A stretch of DNA of 38,031 bases from a virus: positions 1 to 38,031 of IMG/VR virus record IMGVR_UViG_3300025313_000065; one strand, 5' to 3'. Position 1 is the stretch's first letter. Each line of letters begins with the position of its first letter. The notes beneath the pieces are model-generated. The model was given only the letters and a program-made list of their open reading frames with translations. It made no database searches and was not told where the DNA came from. This document shows, one piece after another, positions 29,989-37,552 of the stretch. A program made the translations under genes and the position numbers.

Positions 29989-32140
29989 CCCGACCGTTCA
30001 CAATCCACGCTATGAGATCGTTACGCCGGATGGTTGGACGTTCGAGTTCGCGCCGCCGAATTATGCGGTAGACATCGGGTTCTTCGATGGTGGGGAACTG
30101 CCGCCGATTCAGCATCAGACCCAGGTTTTGTATCGGCAACCTGGCGCACTCTTGCAGAGTATTTCGATTCAGCCGCGCGTGGTGACGATCACGGGCGTAC
30201 TGAACGCGAAAACGCGCACGGAGTTGCACGAGTTGCGGGCGCGCTTGTGGAAGGCATTGCGTTGGAATCGGACGCTGGATGATCCGCCCGCGCCGTCCGT
30301 ATTTCGCTTTATTTTCAACGAACGGGTTCGCGAGTTGAACGTATTTCTGTTGTCCACGACGACCCAGGACGTGGGGACGGAAGAGACGAAACAGAACGCG
30401 GTCGTGCGGCTCGTGGCGTACGATCCGCTGTGGTATGGAGCCGCGGATCAATCCGCCAACCTGGCCACGTATCAGAACCTGAGCGTGGCATATATCGCCG
30501 GGAAGATCAACGGACTATGGAATTCGATGGGCGGCGGGGCAAATGGTGATATTTATACTATGGCGATTGCTCCGAATGGCGATGTATATGTAGGTGGTGC
30601 ATTTACAAGTATCGGTGGCGTAGCAGCAAATAGAATTGCGAAATGGGATGGTAGTACGTGGTCGGCTTTAGCGGCGGGGTTTGCAACAAATGTACTTACA
30701 ATTGCAATCGGGCCAGATGGAAAAGTTTATGCCGGGGGATTAACCAATCGCTTGGACTATTGGGATGGAGCAGCTTGGAATACAACTGGCACTGCTCCGA
30801 ATGGCTCGACACGCGCGCTGGCTGTTCATCCAACTACGGGGGACATTTACGCCGGGGGAACGTTTACCACAATTGGCGGCGTGGGGGCAAACCGAATTGC
30901 TCGCTGGAACGGCAGTGCGTGGTCGGCTCTAGGAACCGGCGGGGCGGACAATGCCGTGAGAGCAATTCTTATAGCAAAAAGTGGAACGCTTTATGCTGGT
31001 GGAGATTTTACCTCGATGGGCGGCGTTGCCAACACGGATGGACTTGCCTCTTGGAATGGGACAACTTGGGCTAGCGTCGGTAATACAAATGCAGTTGATG
31101 TCTATAAGTTTGCAGAGCATCCAGATGGAACCATTTACGCAAGTGGAATCTTTGCAACAATCGGCGGTGTTTCTGCCAACAATATAGCGAAATGGAATGG
31201 TGTTGTTTGGACACCTCTCGGCTCCGGTGTCAACGCAGCTTGTTGGTCTCTGGCTGTTTCTTCGGATGGACTATTGTATGCCGGTGGACTCTTCACTTCT
31301 GCAGGAGGACTTTCGCTGGCTGACCGTGTTGCCGTGTGGAATGGAACAAGTTGGGCTCAGTTGGATATTGATTTTCCGGGTACTCCGCTTGTTTATGCTA
31401 TCGGATTATTCGGTGCGAATCTTTACGTGGGCTTTGACACCACCGGGACAGCAGTTGTATCAAGCCCAACATCCACTGGGATTGACATTGATGGTGATTT
31501 TGAGTCCTTTCCTATTTTCACCCTCACCGGCCCTGGCACATTGCAATGGATCGAGAACACGGACAGCGCGAAAACAATGACGTTCAACCTCTACATCAAT
31601 GCCGGCGAGACCGTCACCATCGACCTGACCGCCGGTAACAAGTCCATCGTGAGTGACTGGCGCGGCAACCTGTTCCCCTACACGCCGCTCATTCCCAGTT
31701 CCGATTTTTCGACGTGGGCGCTGGAACCTGACCCCATCGCGGCGGATGGGCTGAACACAGTCGCGCTCATGATGACTGGCACGACGCCAACGGAAACGAA
31801 TGATAACAACAACCAGTTGAGCGGCTGGTCGAGCATCACCGGCATCACGCCATCCAACACTGACGCCGGCGGAAGAATGTACGCGAACATCATCGACCAA
31901 GGCGGCGGATTCTACAGCGTGAACCTCTACGACGATTCCGCGCGCACGCATCGCGTCGGATACACCGCCAGCTACAACACCAACGGGGCGAAAACCGTTC
32001 TGCCGGATAACGCGAGCGGGCTCGGCGGGACAATCACCGTGGACGCGCGCGTTGCCGCCGATTCCGATATCGTGGTTTTCTTCGCGACCGCGAAAGTAGA
32101 ATGGCGCGACGCGTACTTGAGCATCGACGAGGGAATGTGA
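29930..32140 (+). CDS. Distal tail protein with inserted beta-propeller
   Basis: 736 residues from ATG 29930 (GAGGTGG upstream). Residues 18-190 match the N-terminal ring domain of siphovirus distal tail (Dit) proteins: QPRVVTITGVLNAKTRTELH, RARLWKALRWNRTL and RLVAYDPLWYG. The galectin-like C-terminal part resumes at about 510 (GIDIDGDFESFPIFTLTGPG). Between them, residues 195-505 hold six repeats of the form GGxFTxIGGVxANRIAKWNGxxWSALGxG, a propeller. Residues 600-736 form a further beta domain. The N-terminal 17 residues are hydrophobic and unusual for Dit, so ATG 29981 (MPNPTVHNPRYEIV) may be the true start. It joins tube to baseplate and, through the propeller, may bind the host surface. 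Confidence 0.75.
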   Translation: MHWIVFIPLIFMAGSGTMPNPTVHNPRYEIVTPDGWTFEFAPPNYAVDIGFFDGGELPPIQHQTQVLYRQPGALLQSISIQPRVVTITGVLNAKTRTELHELRARLWKALRWNRTLDDPPAPSVFRFIFNERVRELNVFLLSTTTQDVGTEETKQNAVVRLVAYDPLWYGAADQSANLATYQNLSVAYIAGKINGLWNSMGGGANGDIYTMAIAPNGDVYVGGAFTSIGGVAANRIAKWDGSTWSALAAGFATNVLTIAIGPDGKVYAGGLTNRLDYWDGAAWNTTGTAPNGSTRALAVHPTTGDIYAGGTFTTIGGVGANRIARWNGSAWSALGTGGADNAVRAILIAKSGTLYAGGDFTSMGGVANTDGLASWNGTTWASVGNTNAVDVYKFAEHPDGTIYASGIFATIGGVSANNIAKWNGVVWTPLGSGVNAACWSLAVSSDGLLYAGGLFTSAGGLSLADRVAVWNGTSWAQLDIDFPGTPLVYAIGLFGANLYVGFDTTGTAVVSSPTSTGIDIDGDFESFPIFTLTGPGTLQWIENTDSAKTMTFNLYINAGETVTIDLTAGNKSIVSDWRGNLFPYTPLIPSSDFSTWALEPDPIAADGLNTVALMMTGTTPTETNDNNNQLSGWSSITGITPSNTDAGGRMYANIIDQGGGFYSVNLYDDSARTHRVGYTASYNTNGAKTVLPDNASGLGGTITVDARVAADSDIVVFFATAKVEWRDAYLSIDEGM
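30512..31445 (+). repeat. Propeller-coding repeats inside the distal tail gene
   Basis: Six coding repeats of about 130 to 150 bases. Five carry a recognisable GGxF(T/A)xxGGV and all carry W(D/N)G and a Trp eight or so bases further on. The stretch is distinctly richer in A and T than the sequence on both sides, and its codons end in A or T more often. This fits recent insertion or exchange of the segment. Confidence 0.7.
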
Positions 32141-33313
32141 GTGGGCGCGGAATTTTCCATCTGGTTTCTGCATCCGGCGAACGGGCTGACGATTGCCTTC
32201 ATCGAACAGTTTGCGGAACTGTCCTATACCAAAGTGGTCAACGCCGTAGGCGCGTTCACCCTCAAAGTTCCAGTCAACGCGCTTAAGATTGTACCTCTGG
32301 TGCCTTTCCTGCCGGGAATAACGCTCGAATTCGAGACGGTGATTGAACAGGACACACGCATCGTGATTTGGCGCAAGCCGGCGAACGGCGTACGCGCCAT
32401 CGATTTCGTTGGATTCGTGCGATACGTCGAAAAGAAAGCGGAAAATGACCAGGTCTATTTCGTCATGTCGGGCATGGATTTGAACTATTTGCTGGATTCG
32501 CGCATCGTGGCCTATTTCGCCGGGAGCGCGCAGGCAGACAAGACCGACCAGGCCGACGACATGATGAAAGCGATCGTACGGCAAAACATTGGCTCGGGCG
32601 CGACGGATCTGAACGGTGATACCTCGCGTGATCTTTCGTCGCGAGGGTTGACGGTGCAGGCCGATGTGGGGTTGGGAAATTCCATCAGCAAAGCGTTCGC
32701 GTATCGCAATGTCCTACTCGTTCTACAGGAAATCTCGGACGCAAGCCACGAGACAAGCGAATCGGGTTCCGTTTACTTCGGGATCGTGCCGCTGAATCAA
32801 GGTTGGGAATGTGAATTCAGAACAAACTTGCAGCAATGGGGACTGGATCACCGCTATCCATCCGGCGCAGCGGGCGCGGTCATTTTCTCGTTAGAATTCG
32901 GGGACTTGGCGGACGTATCGCGTTACACGGATTGGCGGCAAGAGACGACCTACGTTTACGCTGGCGGCCAGGGTGAGAATACCTTACGCGATATCCAGGT
33001 CGCGAGCGACACCGGACGCATCGGCGCATCGCCGTTCAATCGCCGTGAGGTTTTCGCCGACGCGCGCAACGTGACGACCAGCGCGCAGGTGCAAGACGCA
33101 GCAGAAGCGGCGTTGCGTGAGGGGCGGCCGCGCAATCTATTCTCCGCAAAATGGGTCGATGCGACGAAAGTTTACGGACGCGATTTTAACTTTGGGGATT
33201 ACATCACGGCGGTTTACCTGGGTGAGACCGTGGATTGTCGAATCGATGCCATCGTGGTGACAGTCGTTGGAAGTGTCGAGCGTGTAGACATTAATTTGCG
33301 GAGTGAGTCTTAA
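32141..33313 (+). CDS. Baseplate hub protein (ReqiPepy6 Gp37-like)
   Basis: 390 residues from GTG 32141, directly after the distal tail stop. FSIWFLHPANGLTIAFIEQF, AVGAFTLKVPVNA, GFVRYVEKKAENDQ and GMDLNYLLDSRIV follow the plan of Gp37-like hub proteins (tail-associated, lysin-like Tal fold without a hydrolase part). The C-terminal half includes RREVFADARNV and YGRDFNFGDYITAVYLGETV, seen in the same family. It likely closes the tail tip. Confidence 0.8.
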   Translation: MGAEFSIWFLHPANGLTIAFIEQFAELSYTKVVNAVGAFTLKVPVNALKIVPLVPFLPGITLEFETVIEQDTRIVIWRKPANGVRAIDFVGFVRYVEKKAENDQVYFVMSGMDLNYLLDSRIVAYFAGSAQADKTDQADDMMKAIVRQNIGSGATDLNGDTSRDLSSRGLTVQADVGLGNSISKAFAYRNVLLVLQEISDASHETSESGSVYFGIVPLNQGWECEFRTNLQQWGLDHRYPSGAAGAVIFSLEFGDLADVSRYTDWRQETTYVYAGGQGENTLRDIQVASDTGRIGASPFNRREVFADARNVTTSAQVQDAAEAALREGRPRNLFSAKWVDATKVYGRDFNFGDYITAVYLGETVDCRIDAIVVTVVGSVERVDINLRSES

Positions 33314-34023
33314 TGCAGTCTGAACAGGAATTGTGGCGCGAGATTGAACGGCTGAAGCGAATCTTAGATGTTCTGCATACGCAGGATTCTGCTGTCCCGG
33401 CATGGCGTAACTTGGGCGTGGGAACTGGAACCTATGCAAGTGCTTCTACGTTCACTGTCGTCGGTGATTTCACTGCATACATCAGAAAAGGGACGCGCAT
33501 CAAATGCACGAACTCCGGCACGAAATATTTCGTCAGTGCGACCGATTCCACTTTTGGAGGTGGAAACACAACCGTTACGGTTTTTGTCAATACGGATTAT
33601 GTCGTTGATAATGCGGCGATTACTGCAATACAATTTTCATACTGTGATCCTCCGGATTATCCGGGCTGGTTCAACTTTGCGGCGAATCCGCAGGGCTTTA
33701 GTGTCCAGCCGACGAACGTCGAATACCGTTTCTGGGTGATTGGAAAGATTTGCCATGTCCATTACTCAGAGAATACTAGTGGTACTAGCAACTCTACGAA
33801 TTTTACTTGTACTGCGCCGGTGGTTTCATCGAACCGGGCTGACTATGCCGCGAGGCAAATCATTGCCAGGTATCTCAATAACGGAACCGGCTCAACCGTT
33901 CCCGGTGTCGTAACAATTCTAACCAATTCGACGACCATCACTTTGAACACAGACGCAGCTCTAAATGGGTGGGCAGCGGCAAGTGGGAAGCGCGCATTTT
34001 TCGAGCTGGAGTATGAATATTGA
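33313..34023 (+). CDS. Tail appendage protein, 236 residues
   Basis: A short N-terminal coiled coil (EQELWREIERLKRILDVLH) is followed by a beta domain, ASTFTVVGDFTAYIRKGTRI, then KYFVSATDSTFGGGNTTVTV. This TFTVxGDxTxxxxxGxxIK pattern is common in phage tail fibres and baseplate proteins. The final 100 residues are Asn/Ser/Thr-rich. It overlaps the hub gene by one base. Probably a trimeric baseplate or fibre protein. Confidence 0.65.
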   Translation: MQSEQELWREIERLKRILDVLHTQDSAVPAWRNLGVGTGTYASASTFTVVGDFTAYIRKGTRIKCTNSGTKYFVSATDSTFGGGNTTVTVFVNTDYVVDNAAITAIQFSYCDPPDYPGWFNFAANPQGFSVQPTNVEYRFWVIGKICHVHYSENTSGTSNSTNFTCTAPVVSSNRADYAARQIIARYLNNGTGSTVPGVVTILTNSTTITLNTDAALNGWAAASGKRAFFELEYEY

Positions 34024-34032
34024 GATGAGGGG

Positions 34033-34728
34033 ATGAATGAAATGAATGTGGAAATCGACCCGCGCGCAACCTGGATCAAAATTGTGGACAGTGGCTTCGC
34101 GTATGGCTACAAAGTTCGTTATGTGCGCGGTCTCGATCCGACTGAAGGGAAGAATGACGTTCAGGTTTACGTTGGCATCATTGACGAACGAGGCATTCCG
34201 CAGATGGGTCGCCTGATTCATTTCGACACGATGCTATCCGATGGGACTGTAGATATTGTGGATTGGCTGCCGTCGCGTGAAGGCGGCGCGATCCGATTCG
34301 TTCAGGGCAGCAACGCGACGTTTTTCCCGGATGGCTCGCGTCCCGGACGCGAGCGCGGTCCGTACTTCACCTGGGTCGAGCACAAGGGAATTCCGAGCGA
34401 CAAGGTTCTAGGCATTGGCTTGCCGGTCAATTACCACGTATCGTATTACATCCAATTCGTCTACATCTCGCCGCCCGCACAGCCAGTTCCAGGTGAGACG
34501 GTCGAGCAAGCAACAATTCGCGAGGCTAAAGCAAGATCATGGATGCCCATTAACACGGATGGCGCGCTCTACAAGTTCGCGCAGAAGAATGGCTTGGGTT
34601 ATCCGCAGTCGGATGAGTTCGAGTTCCTTGTCGGCTCTGAAGTTTACGTTGGGCAAGTGTATAACCTGGGAATCGTCTACGTGAGGAAAGAGGACTGGGG
34701 CAACGTGCATTGGGTGCAAAAGCCATAG
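34033..34728 (+). CDS. Uncharacterised protein between tail and lysis genes, 231 residues
   Basis: Two parts are visible. Residues 10-150 are beta-rich (WIKIVDSGFAYGYKVRYVRG, GPYFTWVEHKGIPSDKVLGI), like a carbohydrate-binding or Ig-type module. Residues 170-231 include GALYKFAQKNGLGYPQSDEF then YVGQVYNLGIVYVRKEDWGN, resembling modules found beside cell-wall-acting proteins, but no catalytic motif of a known lysin is seen. It could be a tail fibre, a binding protein or an unrecognised lysin. Two ATG starts (34033 and 34042) share one GAGGGG site. Confidence 0.5.
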   Translation: MNEMNVEIDPRATWIKIVDSGFAYGYKVRYVRGLDPTEGKNDVQVYVGIIDERGIPQMGRLIHFDTMLSDGTVDIVDWLPSREGGAIRFVQGSNATFFPDGSRPGRERGPYFTWVEHKGIPSDKVLGIGLPVNYHVSYYIQFVYISPPAQPVPGETVEQATIREAKARSWMPINTDGALYKFAQKNGLGYPQSDEFEFLVGSEVYVGQVYNLGIVYVRKEDWGNVHWVQKP

Positions 34729-34734
34729 AGGTAA

Positions 34735-35358
34735 ATGAAGTCACGTCTCAAGCTCATCGGCAAGATTCCAGAGAGTTTCTACTCCGTTTTGAGTCACATG
34801 ACGGAAATACATGACGACTACTTACATGGACATAGTCAGCATGTATCCAATTTGGCCGTTGCGCTGGGAAAGCGGATCGGATTGCCGAAGGCTCAATTGC
34901 GATTTCTCTGTGCGGGCGCGCTGATTCACGACATTGGCAAGTTGGGCATTCCCGATTCCGTGATTAATAAACCTAGTTCGCTCACGCGCGCGGAACGGGA
35001 GATGATCGAGCGGCATCCCATCATGGGTTACGAACTAATTTCGCCGGTGGTGCATGAGCGTGAGGTACTCGAGATTCTACTTCATCATCACGAGAACTGG
35101 GACGGCACGGGCTACCCGGACAAACTGCGCGACGGTCAGATTCCGCTCGGCGCGCGCATCGTGCGCATTGCGGACACGTTCGATGCGATGACGGCACAGC
35201 GACCCTATCGGCCTGCGTTCACCGCGATTCAGGCGCTCGCGGAGATGCAGGAAGATAAAAGTTACTACGACGCGCGGCTCTTGGGGGAATTTGATCGGAT
35301 GATTCGTGAGCGCAATCATGCCAGGACTACTATTGCGCGCAAAGGCAAACGGTCGTAA
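34735..35358 (+). CDS. HD-GYP domain cyclic-dinucleotide phosphodiesterase
   Basis: A 207-residue stand-alone HD-GYP protein. Metal-binding and signature residues are intact: HGHSQHVSNLA (31-41), LIHDIGK with His65-Asp66, RHPIMGYELI with His94, HHHENWDGTGYPD (117-129) as the GYP signature, and ARIVRIADTFDAMTAQRPYR (140-159). The family hydrolyses cyclic di-GMP; the Vibrio V-cGAP members hydrolyse 3'3'-cGAMP. There is no receiver or sensor domain and no membrane span, so it would act as a free cytoplasmic enzyme. It is the first of the lysis-side genes, after the last tail gene. Phage use could be to change host motility or biofilm state, or to remove a defence signal. Activity and substrate are inferred. 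Confidence 0.9.
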   Translation: MKSRLKLIGKIPESFYSVLSHMTEIHDDYLHGHSQHVSNLAVALGKRIGLPKAQLRFLCAGALIHDIGKLGIPDSVINKPSSLTRAEREMIERHPIMGYELISPVVHEREVLEILLHHHENWDGTGYPDKLRDGQIPLGARIVRIADTFDAMTAQRPYRPAFTAIQALAEMQEDKSYYDARLLGEFDRMIRERNHARTTIARKGKRS

Positions 35359-35361
35359 AAT

Positions 35362-35685
35362 ATGGATGCGTTCTTAATCGCGATTCTCGATAAAGGCGTC
35401 GCGCTGGGCATTCCTGTGCTCGCGGTTGTGTTGTTCCTGTTCACGCGCGAGGTTAATACGCTAACGGTGACGATTGTCAAAGAGTTCGGGGAATTGCAAA
35501 TGGGTATAGAGAAGAATGTCAGCGCGGCATTGCAGCAGTCGTTGCAGAATCAGAATCGGTTGGGTGACCAGCACGAGCGCATGACCGCGCTGTTGACGCA
35601 ACAGACCGTGATTCTGACAATGCTCATTTCAGACCCGGACGCGCGCGGACAAATGGCGAAAAGTTTGCAGGAATTGGAAAAGTGA
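35362..35685 (+). CDS. Small membrane protein with coiled coil, 107 residues
   Basis: One hydrophobic span at about residues 5-28 (IAILDKGVALGIPVLAVVLF), then a Gln-rich soluble helix (VSAALQQSLQNQNRLGDQHE). This arrangement is seen in phage hemolysin XhlA-like and spanin-like lysis accessories. It lies four bases after the HD-GYP gene and before other membrane proteins. Lysis accessory is a position-based guess. Confidence 0.5.
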   Translation: MDAFLIAILDKGVALGIPVLAVVLFLFTREVNTLTVTIVKEFGELQMGIEKNVSAALQQSLQNQNRLGDQHERMTALLTQQTVILTMLISDPDARGQMAKSLQELEK

Positions 35686-35698
35686 ACTGGGGTGTATT

Positions 35699-35956
35699 AT
35701 GGTAAATGATGAGGCGCGCGCGTATCAAGATCGGTCTGGCTTTGTGAGATGGAAAAAGAGAGTTTCCTGGAAAGTGGGTCAGCATATCTGGCGCTTGCTT
35801 TATCCGGTAATTAGGACCGTTTACTTCCGATACCTGTTTCATAGACAAGATGGCAACCGGTGGATTGGAGGAATCAAAGAAGCGTCCTGGACATTTCTAT
35901 GTGGTCATGGCATTATTCATTCTCTCCACATAGGAAACATCTATTGGAAACTTTAG
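35699..35956 (+). CDS. Unknown small protein, 85 residues
   Basis: A basic, Trp- and His-rich protein, starting MVNDEARAYQDRSGFVRWKK and containing ASWTFLCGHGIIHSLHIGNI. No membrane span is certain; one weakly hydrophobic helix lies near the end. It is more AT-rich than its neighbours. I do not recognise a family; its position suggests membership in the lysis-side group. Confidence 0.45.
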   Translation: MVNDEARAYQDRSGFVRWKKRVSWKVGQHIWRLLYPVIRTVYFRYLFHRQDGNRWIGGIKEASWTFLCGHGIIHSLHIGNIYWKL

Positions 35957-35957
35957 T

Positions 35958-36770
35958 ATGAATGATATCGCTCTGACACCTCTCTCATTCGTGATTGTCT
36001 ACCTGTGCATTGGCTTGGCGGTGCATCAGTGGCAGCGGGCGCGACGCGTGCTGTTGGCGCGTATTCCGGTGACGATTGTCGTCGAGCGGCGGCGCAATGT
36101 GTGGACGACTAATGCCGCGTTCGCGCTGGTCGGCGCGGGCATCGCGACGATGGTATTCCTGGTCATTCTGCCGTTCTCGGCTGTGACCACGCGTACGCCG
36201 GTCAACGTCATAGTTCCTGGCACGCCGGGAGTTTATCCGACGGAGCATGCGCCAATCTTCTTTGTGGACACGCCCACGCGCGCGCTTGCCACGCTGACTG
36301 TGCCGCCACGGACTGGGACGCCAGTAAGTCGTTTGGTGGTAACTGCGACGATCACACCGACGGCACTGATTCTCGCGACGAACGTACCAGCAGGCAGTAC
36401 GTTACCTTCTACATTCTCGATTGGCGCGCCGCTCGCGACTGTTCCCGCGCTCGCGATTCCCACGTCAGGTGTGATTCCGACGATTCAATTGGCCAAACCA
36501 ACTGAACCGATTGTTCCGACTTCCGTCATAATGCCTACAGTTCAATTGGCAGCTCCGACTCCAGTCCCACCAACGCCGATTCCCGCGACCGCGATTCCGC
36601 CGACTGCAAAACCGCCAACAGCAATACCGGCAACGGTCAAGCCGCCGACCGCGGTCCCAGCAACGTCTGTTCCGCCTACTTCAGTCCCGGCAACCTCCGC
36701 GCCGCCTCAACCGCCGCCGGTGCAACCGACACAGCCGAAGGGCGGGCATGTGGGTGGGGCGTATCCATGA
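35958..36770 (+). CDS. Membrane-anchored Pro/Thr-rich protein, 270 residues
   Basis: Two hydrophobic spans (residues 7-24, 50-75) are separated by a basic loop (RRVLLARIPVTIVVERRRNV). About 190 residues follow that are dominated by Pro, Thr, Ala and Val and lack Cys. The last 60 form a degenerate repeat, PPTAxPAT/PPTSVPAT. Such tails span cell walls in bacteria and are common in Chloroflexota proteins. The topology, a short anchor and a long extended outer part, would suit a spanin-like or envelope-bound role. The stop overlaps the next ATG (ATGA). Confidence 0.55.
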   Translation: MNDIALTPLSFVIVYLCIGLAVHQWQRARRVLLARIPVTIVVERRRNVWTTNAAFALVGAGIATMVFLVILPFSAVTTRTPVNVIVPGTPGVYPTEHAPIFFVDTPTRALATLTVPPRTGTPVSRLVVTATITPTALILATNVPAGSTLPSTFSIGAPLATVPALAIPTSGVIPTIQLAKPTEPIVPTSVIMPTVQLAAPTPVPPTPIPATAIPPTAKPPTAIPATVKPPTAVPATSVPPTSVPATSAPPQPPPVQPTQPKGGHVGGAYP

Positions 36771-36925
36771 CCACGCTCTATATGGTAGTTCTGTTTCTCG
36801 CGGGGTTCCTATCGGTGCTGGCGTTTCGGAGTGAGCCAGACTGGAGGATGAAGATTGTGTTGGGATTCTGCGCGGCGATGGCGGGACTGATATTCGTTGC
36901 GTTCGCGTTGAGAATTTTGAGATGA
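36767..36925 (+). CDS. Two-span holin-like microprotein, 52 residues
   Basis: The protein is MTTLYMVVLFLAGFLSVLAF, a short charged loop RSEPDWRMK, then IVLGFCAAMAGLIFVAFALR. Two membrane spans in 52 residues with charged ends fit a class II-type small holin. The start overlaps the Pro/Thr-rich gene. The assignment rests on topology and place. Confidence 0.5.
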   Translation: MTTLYMVVLFLAGFLSVLAFRSEPDWRMKIVLGFCAAMAGLIFVAFALRILR

Positions 36926-36940
36926 GGAGGTGATGAGACA

Positions 36941-37075
36941 ATGCAAATCAACGGATCGTTTATTTGCCGACTCGCCGCGTTGATCGTGTTCATCCTGGGT
37001 CTGTTCGGCGTGTCGCTGTTCGGCAGTCCGGTTTTATTGGGGCTAGCGTTGTGGCTTTTGTCCACATTCCTATAA
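36941..37075 (+). CDS. Two-span membrane microprotein, 44 residues
   Basis: MQINGSFICRLAALIVFILG continues LFGVSLFGSPVLLGLALWLL. It is almost wholly hydrophobic with two spans divided by a Gly-Ser-Pro turn. AGGAGGT lies nine bases before the ATG. It may be a holin or antiholin partner of the neighbouring small membrane proteins. Confidence 0.5.
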   Translation: MQINGSFICRLAALIVFILGLFGVSLFGSPVLLGLALWLLSTFL

Positions 37076-37087
37076 GGAGAAATCGAA

Positions 37088-37486
37088 ATGGAATTACTCA
37101 CACAATTGTTCGGTCAGTTGCCGGGTCTGGTTGGATTCGCCGCGCTGTTCGTGGTGGTCAACAACATCGGCAAACTACGAGGCATCGTCACACCAGAGAA
37201 CGAGCCGCTGATTCAGGCGGGCGAAAGTCTGTTGCTTCTGGTCGCGTTGTATGTGACGCAGGTGCTGAATATGCCTACGCTCATCCCGGGATTCGATCCG
37301 AAGGCCGCGTATCTCGCGACCGCCATCGGCGCGATTCTGCAATTCCTGACGCAGTTCGGCGCACTGAAATTGGGTCACGCTATCGTACGCGGCGTGCCGT
37401 ACGTCGGTGCATCGTTCGAGTTTACGCGCGAGGTCAAAGAAATCAATCCGCAGGCCAAGTTGCTGGGGATGCCGAACGTAAGATGA
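37088..37486 (+). CDS. Holin-like membrane protein, 132 residues
   Basis: Three hydrophobic stretches, about 8-26 (FGQLPGLVGFAALFVVVNNI), 43-62 (AGESLLLLVALYVTQVLN) and 73-95 (AAYLATAIGAILQFLTQFGA), and a charged C-terminus match the layout of class I phage holins. TAAGGAG precedes the ATG at good distance. It is the last gene of the plus-strand operon, ahead of a terminator. It is the best holin candidate in the window, but no sequence motif proves it. Confidence 0.55.
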   Translation: MELLTQLFGQLPGLVGFAALFVVVNNIGKLRGIVTPENEPLIQAGESLLLLVALYVTQVLNMPTLIPGFDPKAAYLATAIGAILQFLTQFGALKLGHAIVRGVPYVGASFEFTREVKEINPQAKLLGMPNVR

Positions 37487-37497
37487 TGAAAACAGGG

Positions 37498-37524
37498 ACG
37501 CCACTCGAAATGGGTGGCGTTTTC
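37498..37524 (+). terminator. Intrinsic terminator ending the plus-strand operon
   Basis: ACGCCACTC (37498-37506) pairs with GGGTGGCGT (37512-37520), one G-U pair, loop GAAAT, followed by TTTC. The U-run is short. It lies between the last plus-strand gene and a converging minus-strand gene. Confidence 0.7.
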
Positions 37525-37552
37525 ATTCCAGTTACATTTGGCGTTTGTCTCA

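Noticed and set aside
31460-32584. 374-codon minus-strand frame (also 18596-19642 and 23441-24307)
   Set aside because: These are antisense shadows of well-supported plus-strand genes, with Arg/His-rich composition and no recognised motif.
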